Of a stretch of DNA of 13,782 nt, positions 6,395-13,782 are shown piece by piece; positions within the stretch are counted from its first letter, which is position 1, and every line of letters begins with the position of its first letter. The notes beneath the pieces were generated by a model. That model ran no database searches. It was given only the letters and a program-made list of their open reading frames with translations, and was not told the DNA's origin. Source of the DNA: Rikenellaceae bacterium (GTDB taxonomy: Bacteria > Bacteroidota > Bacteroidia > Bacteroidales > Rikenellaceae); assembly GCA_020859875.1 (NCBI GenBank), contig JAJBVJ010000300.1, forward strand, positions 1-13,782. The letters run 5' to 3'. Both the position numbers and the translations under genes were made by a program.

Positions 6395-7591
6395 CTAAGC
6401 CCGAACGGCGGCCCTTTTTTTCGCGTTTCTTCTTGCCTTCCTGATTCTTAGATATAAATAGGAACCGTATATAAGCAGGAGAGTAGCGACCTGGATATAC
6501 CCCCGCGTTTTAGAGTTCACGTTCATATCGCCGAATCCTTTGGCGGTACGCCTGCCCGACTGGCGGGCCTGAGGTGCGGTATTCTGCTCGCCACTGCCTC
6601 TTTGCGTCGCCATGCTATCGCCGCGGGGCCGGTTCCCCTCTTCCCTTATTTCCACTTCGCCGGACAGGGCTTTGTCTTTAGGCCCGGATTCCCGTATTTG
6701 GTGGTCGCCGGGTTGGCCAGGTTCTTTGCCGGGCCTATTTTCCGCGCTTGTTTCCCGCCGGCCTGTTGCGGACTGGTCAGCCTCTGTTCTATCCCTTCCC
6801 TGTGTCCGATCCGGGGCGGGATCTGTTTCTTTGATGCTATTCTCCCGGCCTTCGGCTACCGTTTCCGTGGCCGGCCTTTGGGCGTTGCCGCCCCGGGGAT
6901 TCATAAGGCCTCCGACCTGTATCCCCATGGCATGAATAAACAGCAGGGCATACAGGACATAAGACCACCTCTGAAGTTTTTTCCACTTCACATTTCCCAT
7001 ACGCCTGTGCACCTTGTCGAAGGAAGTTATCCACAGCGGAATAAACAGAGCCAGCAGCAAGATTCCCACGACAAGGCTGAAATTGCTTATCCCCGCCCCG
7101 AGCGGACTGGCCACGCGGGAGTTTTCCATGTATCCCGCATTGTCGGTAAAATATTTCAGGGAGGCCGGGAAATTGTTTGCGACCCGGATCAGGGAGTGGG
7201 TAAAGATCGGAAATCCCGAAATTATGGAAAGCTCTTTGCGGATAGACATCAGTTTCTTCACCGCTGGCCGCCTGGTATCGAGGGCGCCCATATACATAAT
7301 AACGATCAGCAGCGGATGGCCGAAGGTACCCATGTGAATATAGTCACGGATAATTTGTCCCAGAACGGGTACCCGGGTGAAACTGAAGTTTATATCTGAG
7401 CCACACCATCTCAGGATGGTCGGGACGGCCACAAGGATGAAAGGGATGGCGAAAACCGAGTACCAGATACCCGGATGTTTTTTTATCGATTTGGCCAGCA
7501 GTATACCCGAAAGGGCGAAGATTGCCGTGGAGGTGAGCAGCGGGGCGCAGGAGAGTAAAAACTGGATAAAGTCGAGGATCACTTTTATCAT
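6395..7591 (-). CDS. Ferric-reductase-like heme membrane protein with a long charged linker
   Basis: This 398-residue protein has an N-terminal domain of about six membrane helices (roughly 12-33, 42-60, 88-104, 120-137, 170-190, 208-226) resembling the ferric-reductase-like/YedZ-MsrQ family, which carries b-type heme and passes electrons across the inner membrane. Support: the SIRKELSIISGF...TH pattern (116-132) matches the basic, leucine-rich start of the heme helix with H132 as a likely ligand; KLQRWSYVLYALLFIHAMG (205-223) matches the later heme helix with H220; H92 is a third candidate. Residues about 231-362 are polar, charged and rich in G, P, R, E, D and Q, so probably disordered. A final helix (about 366-383) and a very basic tail follow. 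By the positive-inside rule the linker would be periplasmic and the tail cytoplasmic. No FAD/NADPH domain is present, so electrons must come from quinone or a partner. It is the last gene after the receptor and DUF4374 lipoprotein, 101 bases downstream. It probably reduces imported ferric iron; a role as a YedZ/MsrQ-type electron donor is the alternative. Confidence 0.8.
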   Translation of the reverse strand: MIKVILDFIQFLLSCAPLLTSTAIFALSGILLAKSIKKHPGIWYSVFAIPFILVAVPTILRWCGSDINFSFTRVPVLGQIIRDYIHMGTFGHPLLIVIMYMGALDTRRPAVKKLMSIRKELSIISGFPIFTHSLIRVANNFPASLKYFTDNAGYMENSRVASPLGAGISNFSLVVGILLLALFIPLWITSFDKVHRRMGNVKWKKLQRWSYVLYALLFIHAMGIQVGGLMNPRGGNAQRPATETVAEGRENSIKETDPAPDRTQGRDRTEADQSATGRRETSAENRPGKEPGQPGDHQIRESGPKDKALSGEVEIREEGNRPRGDSMATQRGSGEQNTAPQARQSGRRTAKGFGDMNVNSKTRGYIQVATLLLIYGSYLYLRIRKARRNAKKRAAVRA

Positions 7592-7633
7592 AATGTGTTT
7601 TATTTAAGTCGGGGTAGAATATCCTGTCAAAGG

Positions 7634-7668
7634 TTTCCCCCTGTTCCGTTCGGGCGGAAAGGGGGAAA
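7634..7668 (-). other. Stem-loop between the DUF4374 gene and the reductase gene
   Basis: TTTCCCCC (7634-7641) pairs with GGGGGAAA (7661-7668), extended inward by T42/A60-type pairing, a single bulged G at 7643, and TTCCG/CGGAA (7644-7648 with 7655-7659), leaving a six-base loop. On the minus-strand transcript no U-run follows, so it is not a classic terminator. It could be a partial terminator, an RNA-processing or stability element that sets the reductase level below that of the surface lipoprotein. Confidence 0.55.
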
Positions 7669-7692
7669 TCTTCAACGGACGGAATCGTACCG

Positions 7693-9102
7693 TTATTGGT
7701 AGTACGAAAGTTTTCCTACGGAGGTTATGGTAGTCGCCGAAACCGAGATGCCTTTGCTTGCCGTTGCCGTTGCGGCATTTATGGCATAGACAGCAGGGTC
7801 TTCTCCAGTTTCCAGGATGGGTATGTATGCCACCCCGTCCTCGAAGTAGGGCATCGTGCCGATACTGGCGATGGTCGAAGACGAGGGAAGTCCCGTGACG
7901 TAGGTCAATTTTCCGGTCTCGCCTTTGAAAATGGCGAGGGAGGTCGCCGACGGGGCGTCTTCACCCCCTTCGAACTGTGCGTCGTACATCAGCAACATAA
8001 AGTAATCGTCTGCAATGTGCCAGCTGCACAGGAACCCGCATCCGCCGGATTGTGATTCCAAATTATAATAATATCCGGAATCGAAATCGTTTTCACCGTT
8101 TTTGATACGCACAACCCCGGCCGGTAGGGTGGTCTGCTGCCGTGAGTCGGACATCCTTTTTGCATAACCGGGCGAGAATACATATAGGTCGCCGTTGTCT
8201 GCCGCCCAGACCATCTGGTAATATTGCGAGGCGCTCCGCCCTGCGGCGTAACTTATCTTGTCGGTCTTAATCAATATCCTCTCGGACGGGTCGAAATTCA
8301 TGTTCGGGTAGATCGCAATATAAGCCTGGTCGGGATATTGCGTCCACTGCAGCTCGCCGGCGGTATAGGCCGCGCTTCCCGTACCTCCCGACTCGGTTTT
8401 AACCAGGTCGGGATATGCAATCAGGTTTTCATATACCACCACTCCGTAGTGGCTCATCCCCATGGGGATTGGGGCGGTGAAGATACGGCTTCCCACCTGC
8501 TCCACTCCGGCGAAGGTCACAAACTCTCCGTCGCCGAAATAGTTTTCGGCCCATATTTCGGTGGTGTTGGATTTGATCGTCTGGTTTTCGACATCGATAT
8601 AATTTATGAGAAAGCCTTTAGGGATATAATCGTTTCCGCTGATATTTTCCGCATTTGAATCGTTCAAATCGCCCGTCGAGGTGGTTATAAGATAGTCGTC
8701 GTAAAACCCGTAAGAGGTAAACCTCTTTATCTCATAGGTGTTGGAACGGGGCGATGTTTTACCTTCGCTGTTAAGAACATAGGAGGTGCTCACTCCGGCT
8801 TCGCCTTTATTGTAAACCAGGCGGTAGAGATATTTAACCCCGTAATATACCCAATATGTTCCCGTTTCGGTCTCCCTGCCGTTATTTACGGTCGTTACGC
8901 TTCCCCGGGTGAGATCGTCTACCGGAATCAAATAGTTGGAACTGCTTTCGCCGACGGTAACCGTAGCCGAGATAACATAGGAGGAAACATCGCCTCCGCC
9001 GGGATTGGGGGTCGGTTCGTCTCCGTTTTCGTCGTCGCACGAGAGGATCATGGCAACGATAGCCAGTGCGGCAAGCCCTTTTAAAAGATAACTTCTTTTC
9101 AT
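7693..9102 (-). CDS. DUF4374 surface lipoprotein, XusB-like siderophore-binding candidate
   Basis: This 469-residue protein has a lipoprotein signal ending in ILSC (cysteine 22), directly followed by DDENGDEP. An acidic run straight after the lipidated cysteine is the known Bacteroidetes export signal that sends lipoproteins to the outer face of the outer membrane. After a flexible TPNPGGG stretch, the rest is rich in repeating beta strands. The segment PAGVVRIKNGENDFDSGYYY (328-346) is characteristic of DUF4374, as I recall the family. To my knowledge B. thetaiotaomicron XusB, which binds ferric enterobactin-type siderophores at the cell surface and works with receptor XusA, belongs to this family. 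Two cysteines (C355, C359 in GGCGFLCSW) are close enough to form a disulfide. The gene starts 26 bases after the TonB receptor stop, so they are an operon. The ligand here is inferred, and heme or another ferric chelate is possible. Confidence 0.85.
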   Translation of the reverse strand: MKRSYLLKGLAALAIVAMILSCDDENGDEPTPNPGGGDVSSYVISATVTVGESSSNYLIPVDDLTRGSVTTVNNGRETETGTYWVYYGVKYLYRLVYNKGEAGVSTSYVLNSEGKTSPRSNTYEIKRFTSYGFYDDYLITTSTGDLNDSNAENISGNDYIPKGFLINYIDVENQTIKSNTTEIWAENYFGDGEFVTFAGVEQVGSRIFTAPIPMGMSHYGVVVYENLIAYPDLVKTESGGTGSAAYTAGELQWTQYPDQAYIAIYPNMNFDPSERILIKTDKISYAAGRSASQYYQMVWAADNGDLYVFSPGYAKRMSDSRQQTTLPAGVVRIKNGENDFDSGYYYNLESQSGGCGFLCSWHIADDYFMLLMYDAQFEGGEDAPSATSLAIFKGETGKLTYVTGLPSSSTIASIGTMPYFEDGVAYIPILETGEDPAVYAINAATATASKGISVSATTITSVGKLSYYQ

Positions 9103-9128
9103 TTTTTAACGAATTATAATTTGTATGG

Positions 9129-11513
9129 TCAATTACCGAAATAAACCCTCAGTTTACCGTAGAAGGCGCGGCCGGCTTTCTGAAGGCTATAATTGTCGTA
9201 GAGCTTCTCGTCCGTGAAGTTGCGGCACTCGAAGGAGAGGTTGTAGCGTCCGTTGCGGATGCCGTACGATACCGACAGATTATGGGAGATTTGCCGGGGA
9301 ACATAGCTCTTGGTCTCCTTCTCGCCCAGATTCTCGAAGTAAAGGGGGAAAGTATGAACGTACATATTATCGTATGAAAAGGTCAGCAGGTTGCCTTTCC
9401 ACCCGAGGTCGTGCCAGTAAAAGGTAAGATCTGCATTGGTATATTGGTAGGGTACATTGGGCATGCGCACCCCGTAGGTCACATCGAGATTCCCGTTCAC
9501 AAAGGTTTTTTCATTATTGCGGGCATCGAGCCGGGTGAAATTGCCGCCGAGGCTCAGCCATTTGGAAAAGCCGTAGCGCAGGGAAAAGTTGTAACCCTTC
9601 GAGAGCACCTTTCCGTGGTTGACGCTCTGACTGGTTTCGGTGCCGACGCTTTGCATTATGTAATCCCTGGTATTCCGGTAAATGAGACCTCCTTCGCCGT
9701 AAAGGGAATGGATGCCGAACGTGCGGTCGTAGCCGAGGGTAAAATTGAGGTTGTGGCTCTGCTCGGGCTTCAGGCTGAAATTACCCACCATATTCTCGCT
9801 ATTGCCGAACATCTCGTTGTCCGTGGGCATCCGGCAGGCCCTTTCGTAAGACAGCTTGGTTTGCAGGCCCGCAAGGATAAAATAGGTTCCGGCTGTACCG
9901 TAACCCCAATAGTCCTGGGTGCGGGTATCGCGTACCCAGCTGTCCTGGGCCGCCGTTTCGGCCACTGCGGTGGCCGAGAACATCCTGTAAAATTTGCCGA
10001 ATACCGATACGTTCCACCTGTCGGACGGTTTCAGACGGTAGGACAGCCCGCTGATATTTTTGCGGTTGTCGTTCGGTATGGCGCTCTTTTGCGAACCGGC
10101 TATAAGCAAATCCCTGCTATTGCGCCGGAATGCGCTTATAAGATGGCTGAATGTGAAGGCGTGGGCATGGCCGAGGCGGTAGTCGAGGGTGGCCGTCCCG
10201 TTCCAGTTGTCGTCGTACTGGCGGGTATAACCGTAGGAAACCTCCCCGGGTGATGTTCGCTCTTTTTTCTGGCCGAACCAGTTGTATTCATACCGGCTGG
10301 TATCCGCATTGTCGGTCTGGTTTCGGTTATAGTTGGCCGTTATCCGAAGGTTGAGGCCTTCCACCAGCAGGTCCAGTTTTAAATATTCCACCGACGGCAT
10401 GAACGAATGCCCCTTGCGGTACCTTCCTCCGAATACTACCTCCTGGCGTGCACCGGTCTGTATATCCTTGTACATTTGCGACCAGGTGAACCCGAAGAAC
10501 AGGCGGTCGGCCCATTTTTTTCCAACGACGCCCACTTTCCCGACCACCGCCTCATTGTGGTATGTGTCGTGGAAGCGTTTAACGCGGAAAATCTCGTCGG
10601 TGGTTATGGTATAGCCGTCTTCCAGAAATTGTTTGACGGTGGTGTTCACATGGTAATCGTTATCGGAATAGTTCTGGAATGCGTTTATTTCGTAGGTGAA
10701 GCCGTTTCTGAGCGTCTGTCCGAAATTTACGTAGCTCTTGTGGGTATTGAAGGAGCCGTAGGAGTAGGATGCGTCGAGGAACCACCTGTCCTTGTCTTTG
10801 GAGGGGCTGTTTTTCCGGGTCACGATATTTATAACCCCTCCGATGGCGTCGGTTCCGAACCCGACCGGTACCACGCCCTTATAAATCTCGATCCGTTCGG
10901 CATAATTTACCGGGATATTGTTGAGGCTGAATGAACTTCCCGTGCCGTCCTGGGGTACGCCGTCGATGAATATTTTAACATGATTCCCGGTAAAGCCGTC
11001 CAGTGTTACCGTCATATTGGAACCCACACCGCCCGACTCCCTTATCTTGAGGCCCGGTGCCCGCGCCAGAGCGTCGCTTAGGGTAAGGGTGGTGTTCTGC
11101 AGGGCGCGTGTATCTATCGCAACCGCATTGTAGGCCGATTCCCGGACGCGGCTGACACCGGATGCCGATACCACGACCTTCTCCATCTGCACCTCCTCCG
11201 TCGAGATGGTGATATTTTGCCGGATCCTTTCGCCCGCAACTATCGAGACTGGTGTTTCCACCGTTCGGTAACCCACGGCAGATACCACCAGGGTGTATCG
11301 GCCGGCCGGAGCGGTAAGATGATAAATACCTTCTATGTTGGTGTAACTGCCGTAGGGGGTATCTTTCAGGTATACATTTGCAAAATTGATTATCCCGTCT
11401 TCTTCGGAGACGATCCGACCGGAAATATCTCCTTTTTGCTGTCCGTGGACAGGTAGTCGGGTCAGGGATAGAATGAGCAGCGAAAATGCGAAAATGCGGT
11501 CTCTTCTTTTCAA
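9129..11513 (-). CDS. TonB-dependent outer membrane receptor, XusA-like candidate
   Basis: This 794-residue receptor has a signal peptide (about 1-24, cut near VHG-QQ), a carboxypeptidase-regulatory-like beta domain (27-108) and a TonB-box-like EKVVVSASG (111-119). A plug domain (about 123-235) follows, with VTLDGFTGNHVKIFIDGVPQ and the ERIEIYKGVVPVGFGTDAIGGVINIVT signature. The 22-strand barrel runs to the C-terminus, which ends with the aromatic pattern LRVYFGN. It would import a scarce ligand into the periplasm using energy from TonB-ExbBD. It is shorter than glycan SusC proteins (about 1000 residues) and in the range of siderophore, heme and cobalamin receptors. The start is TTG at 11513: no in-frame ATG or GTG lies between it and an in-frame stop at 11535-11537, and the signal peptide starts directly after it (MKRRDR). 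The gene precedes a DUF4374 lipoprotein and a ferric-reductase-like gene, which suggests a ferric chelate. Confidence 0.93.
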   Translation of the reverse strand: MKRRDRIFAFSLLILSLTRLPVHGQQKGDISGRIVSEEDGIINFANVYLKDTPYGSYTNIEGIYHLTAPAGRYTLVVSAVGYRTVETPVSIVAGERIRQNITISTEEVQMEKVVVSASGVSRVRESAYNAVAIDTRALQNTTLTLSDALARAPGLKIRESGGVGSNMTVTLDGFTGNHVKIFIDGVPQDGTGSSFSLNNIPVNYAERIEIYKGVVPVGFGTDAIGGVINIVTRKNSPSKDKDRWFLDASYSYGSFNTHKSYVNFGQTLRNGFTYEINAFQNYSDNDYHVNTTVKQFLEDGYTITTDEIFRVKRFHDTYHNEAVVGKVGVVGKKWADRLFFGFTWSQMYKDIQTGARQEVVFGGRYRKGHSFMPSVEYLKLDLLVEGLNLRITANYNRNQTDNADTSRYEYNWFGQKKERTSPGEVSYGYTRQYDDNWNGTATLDYRLGHAHAFTFSHLISAFRRNSRDLLIAGSQKSAIPNDNRKNISGLSYRLKPSDRWNVSVFGKFYRMFSATAVAETAAQDSWVRDTRTQDYWGYGTAGTYFILAGLQTKLSYERACRMPTDNEMFGNSENMVGNFSLKPEQSHNLNFTLGYDRTFGIHSLYGEGGLIYRNTRDYIMQSVGTETSQSVNHGKVLSKGYNFSLRYGFSKWLSLGGNFTRLDARNNEKTFVNGNLDVTYGVRMPNVPYQYTNADLTFYWHDLGWKGNLLTFSYDNMYVHTFPLYFENLGEKETKSYVPRQISHNLSVSYGIRNGRYNLSFECRNFTDEKLYDNYSLQKAGRAFYGKLRVYFGN

Positions 11514-11781
11514 TTTTTTCCAGGTTTTACCGGGTTATCAAAAGGCTTTGCAAAATTCCCCCGAAAATCCGGGACTTTAAATCCCCATCTTTAGGGAAAT
11601 TACGGATCGGGGAGCGGCGCGGCGTAATTAGAAATAGTTAGTCGTTCACCATAGAGGTTCGGATGTTTAGGATTACCGATATTTAAATTCCTGTTTCCAT
11701 AAGAAGATCCGAAAGATCACGTTTAATTACATGGGACGTGGGGATTTGTTATTAACTTTGCGGACTGTAAAACAGGGACAA
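11514..11781. other. Divergent regulatory gap between the receptor operon and the helicase
   Basis: This 268-base gap should hold the control region of the receptor operon. On the minus strand GAATTTTG (11551-11558) is one base from the -7 consensus and about 37 bases from the TTG start. An imperfect 15-base inverted repeat, GGGACTTTAAATCCC (11571-11585), lies just upstream and could be an operator. No sequence like the classic Fur box was seen. TTCGGAT (11658-11664) and ATCCGAA (11707-11713) form a distant inverted pair of unclear meaning. No gene is supported here. Confidence 0.3.
11753..11760 (+). promoter_or_regulatory. Likely -7 box of the helicase promoter
   Basis: TAACTTTG matches TAnnTTTG fully, and the surrounding TTAACTTTGC equals that of the deacetylase promoter at 4144-4151. 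Transcription would start near 11767, leaving a short leader before the GTG at 11782. No clear -33 TTTG is seen, as the TTTG at 11745-11748 is too close. This box argues against the in-frame ATG at 11731 as start. Confidence 0.55.
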
Positions 11782-13782
11782 GTGTCTGAACTATTAGCAA
11801 ACTTAAATGAAGCCCAGAGGGCAGCGGTGGTCGATTATCAGTCTGCTTCGCTGATAATTGCGGGAGCGGGATCGGGAAAGACCCGGGTGCTCACCAGCCG
11901 CATAGCATATATGTTGAAGCAGGGCATCCCGCCGTGGCGCATACTGGCACTCACATTCACAAACAAGGCGGCAAACGAGATGCGCGAGCGGATTGCGGGT
12001 ATGGTCTCGGCAGAACATGCCGGAAGGCTATGGATGGGCACGTTCCACTCTATTTTCCTGAAGATACTGCGGATGGAAGCGGACAGGATAGGCTACCCCT
12101 CTTCCTTCACGATCTACGACACCGCCGACAGTCGAAACCTTATAAAGACCATCGTCCGGGAAATGAACCTCAGCGACGAGCACTATAAGCCCGCCGCTAT
12201 ACAGGCGCGCATATCGCTCGCCAAGAACAATCTGGTTACGGCCGCGGCGTATGAAGCCAATACGGCATACATCGCCGAAGACAGGCAGAGAAAGATGCCG
12301 GAATTTTCGGAAATATACAAGGCATATTCCCGCCGGTGCCGGGAGAACGGGGCGATGGATTTCGACGACATGCTCCTCAATATCAATATCCTTTTCAAGG
12401 ATTATCCCGAGGTTCTTGCCAAATATCAGGAGCGTTTCCAGTATATCCTGGTGGACGAGTACCAGGATACGAACTATGCCCAGTACATTATCATACGGAG
12501 GCTGGCCCAGGTGCACTCCAAAATATGCGTGGTGGGGGACGACGCTCAGAGCATCTACTCTTTCCGGGGTGCCAAGATCGAGAACATCCTCCGTTTCCGC
12601 AACGACTACCCCGAGGCCAAAACCTATAAACTGGAACAAAATTACCGCTCTACCCGCACCATCGTCGAGGCTGCGAACAGCGTCATAGAGAAGAACCGCA
12701 ACCGCTTGGAAAAGAAGTCTTTTTCGGACGGCGACAAGGGCGACCTCATAAAAGTGATAAAGGCTTATACCGACCAGGAAGAGGCTTCGCTCGTGGCGGA
12801 CGAAATTCGTTCGGCGGTTCGCGACAGCGGCGGCCAGTGGAGCCAGGTGGCCCTGCTCTACCGGACGAATATGCAGTCGAGGGTATTCGAAGAGGCCTTC
12901 CGGCGAAGGGGGATCCCTTATAAAATATACGGGGGAATGTCTTTCTACCAGCGTAAGGAGGTTAAAGACCTGCTGGCATATTTCCGACTTATGGTGAACC
13001 CCCGGGACGACGAGGCCTTCCGGCGTGTGGTGAACTATCCCGCCCGCGGTATCGGAGATGTCACCGTCGGACGTATCGCACAGATGGCCGCCCAGGCGGG
13101 GACAAGCATGTTCGAAGCCGCCGAGAGCGGCGATCTGAAGCAGGCCGGGCTGAACGGAGGTGCCGAAAAGAAAGTGCGCGAATTTACCGCGCTGATCCGT
13201 GATTTGTCTCAAAAGCAGACGGCCGGTAGCCTTTACGATTTCGGCCTGGAGGTGGCTACACGCAGCGGTATAATAGGCGGTTACCGGATAGAGCAGACCC
13301 CGGAAGCGCAGAGTGCCCTCGAAAATATAGAGGAACTGTTGAATTCGCTCCGCAGTTTCGAGCAGGAACAGGAGCGGGTAATGGTATTCGACGAGCAGAC
13401 GGGCGAGCCCATAGAGGGCGAGTCGGTTCCCCCGTCGCTGACCGAATGGCTCCAGAGCATTACCCTTATCACCGATATGGATACCGACGATCCCACCGGG
13501 AAAGATAATGTTACCCTTATGACCGTCCATTCGGCCAAGGGGCTCGAATACCGTTTTGTCTTTATCGTAGGGCTGGAAGAAAATCTCTTCCCGAGCCAGA
13601 GGAGTATGGACGGGGAGGAGGGGCTCGAAGAGGAACGCAGGCTCTTCTATGTAGCGCTCACCCGCGCCCGGGAGAGGGCATGGCTCTCCTTCTCGGATAC
13701 CCGATTCAAATGGGGTTCGATGGATTTCTGCCGTCCCAGCCGGTTCCTCTCCGAGATCGACCCGGCACACCTGGATATAGCG
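11782..13782 (+). CDS. UvrD/PcrA-type superfamily 1A DNA helicase, 3' end missing
   Basis: 667 codons are present and the frame is still open at the window edge; the family is usually 720-790 residues, so the C-terminal tail is missing. The enzyme unwinds DNA 3' to 5' using ATP, in excision repair, mismatch repair and removal of stalled or RecA-coated structures. All helicase motifs are visible: Q motif LNEAQR (8-13), Walker A AGAGSGKT (27-34), Ia LTFTNKAANEM, Ib GTFHS, motif II VDEYQDT (224-230), III VGDDAQSIYSFRG (251-263), IV LEQNYRST (284-291), V VTLMTVHSAKGLE (577-589), VI EEERRLFYVALTRAR (616-630). This set fits UvrD/PcrA better than Rep or RecB. The start is GTG, which sits 22 bases after a -7 box; ATG at 11731 is in frame but upstream of that box, so less likely. 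The gene is divergent from the receptor operon and probably unrelated to it. Confidence 0.95.
   Translation, partial: MSELLANLNEAQRAAVVDYQSASLIIAGAGSGKTRVLTSRIAYMLKQGIPPWRILALTFTNKAANEMRERIAGMVSAEHAGRLWMGTFHSIFLKILRMEADRIGYPSSFTIYDTADSRNLIKTIVREMNLSDEHYKPAAIQARISLAKNNLVTAAAYEANTAYIAEDRQRKMPEFSEIYKAYSRRCRENGAMDFDDMLLNINILFKDYPEVLAKYQERFQYILVDEYQDTNYAQYIIIRRLAQVHSKICVVGDDAQSIYSFRGAKIENILRFRNDYPEAKTYKLEQNYRSTRTIVEAANSVIEKNRNRLEKKSFSDGDKGDLIKVIKAYTDQEEASLVADEIRSAVRDSGGQWSQVALLYRTNMQSRVFEEAFRRRGIPYKIYGGMSFYQRKEVKDLLAYFRLMVNPRDDEAFRRVVNYPARGIGDVTVGRIAQMAAQAGTSMFEAAESGDLKQAGLNGGAEKKVREFTALIRDLSQKQTAGSLYDFGLEVATRSGIIGGYRIEQTPEAQSALENIEELLNSLRSFEQEQERVMVFDEQTGEPIEGESVPPSLTEWLQSITLITDMDTDDPTGKDNVTLMTVHSAKGLEYRFVFIVGLEENLFPSQRSMDGEEGLEEERRLFYVALTRARERAWLSFSDTRFKWGSMDFCRPSRFLSEIDPAHLDIA

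Noticed and set aside
6602..7399. Plus-strand frame of 265 codons opposite the reductase-like gene
   Set aside because: The minus strand gives a coherent membrane protein with heme-helix motifs. The plus-strand frame has no start context or recognisable domain.
9411..10253. Plus-strand frame of 280 codons opposite the TonB receptor barrel
   Set aside because: It lies fully within a continuous receptor reading frame with correct plug, barrel and C-terminal features.
12028..13770. Open reading frame of 580 codons on the minus strand opposite the helicase
   Set aside because: The plus strand carries every superfamily 1A helicase motif in order. The antisense frame has no recognisable domain and is explained by codon bias leaving few stops.

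Overview
The window looks like chromosomal DNA from a member of the Bacteroidales, most likely a gut-type Rikenellaceae/Alistipes-like organism; the order is a firmer call than the family. The evidence is Bacteroidetes-restricted families (DUF4837 and DUF4374 lipoproteins, a SusC-style TonB receptor with an N-terminal carboxypeptidase-regulatory-like domain), -7 promoter boxes of the TAnnTTTG type, weak or absent Shine-Dalgarno sequences, and moderately high GC. No rRNA, tRNA, CRISPR array, insertion sequence or phage gene was seen.

Layout. (1) 117-2047 (+): a two-gene unit with an ATGA overlap, coding a small lipoprotein and a larger exported protein with two similar beta-sandwich-like modules. 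It ends at a strong bidirectional terminator (2072-2104). (2) 2250-4115 (-): polysaccharide deacetylase, flavin prenyltransferase UbiX and elongation factor P. The first two are closely spaced; efp probably has its own promoter. (3) 4270-6319 (+), divergent from the deacetylase: a DUF4837 lipoprotein followed 25 bases later by aspartate-semialdehyde dehydrogenase, closed by a second perfect-stem bidirectional terminator (6344-6385). (4) 6395-11513 (-): TonB-dependent receptor, DUF4374 surface lipoprotein, and a ferric-reductase-like membrane protein. (5) 11782 to the window end (+), divergent from block 4: a UvrD/PcrA-type helicase cut off at its C-terminus.

The most interesting unit is block 4. 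Receptor plus DUF4374 lipoprotein resembles the XusA/XusB xenosiderophore uptake pair of Bacteroides thetaiotaomicron (recalled, not searched). There the third component, XusC, is a PepSY-type inner membrane protein. Here the third gene codes a YedZ/MsrQ/ferric-reductase-like heme membrane domain, followed by about 130 residues of charged, probably disordered sequence and one further membrane helix. A plausible reading is a three-step route: capture of a ferric chelate at the cell surface, TonB-driven import to the periplasm, and reductive iron release at the inner membrane. The remaining genes are mostly housekeeping (translation, amino acid synthesis, cofactor synthesis, DNA repair) or exported proteins of unknown function.
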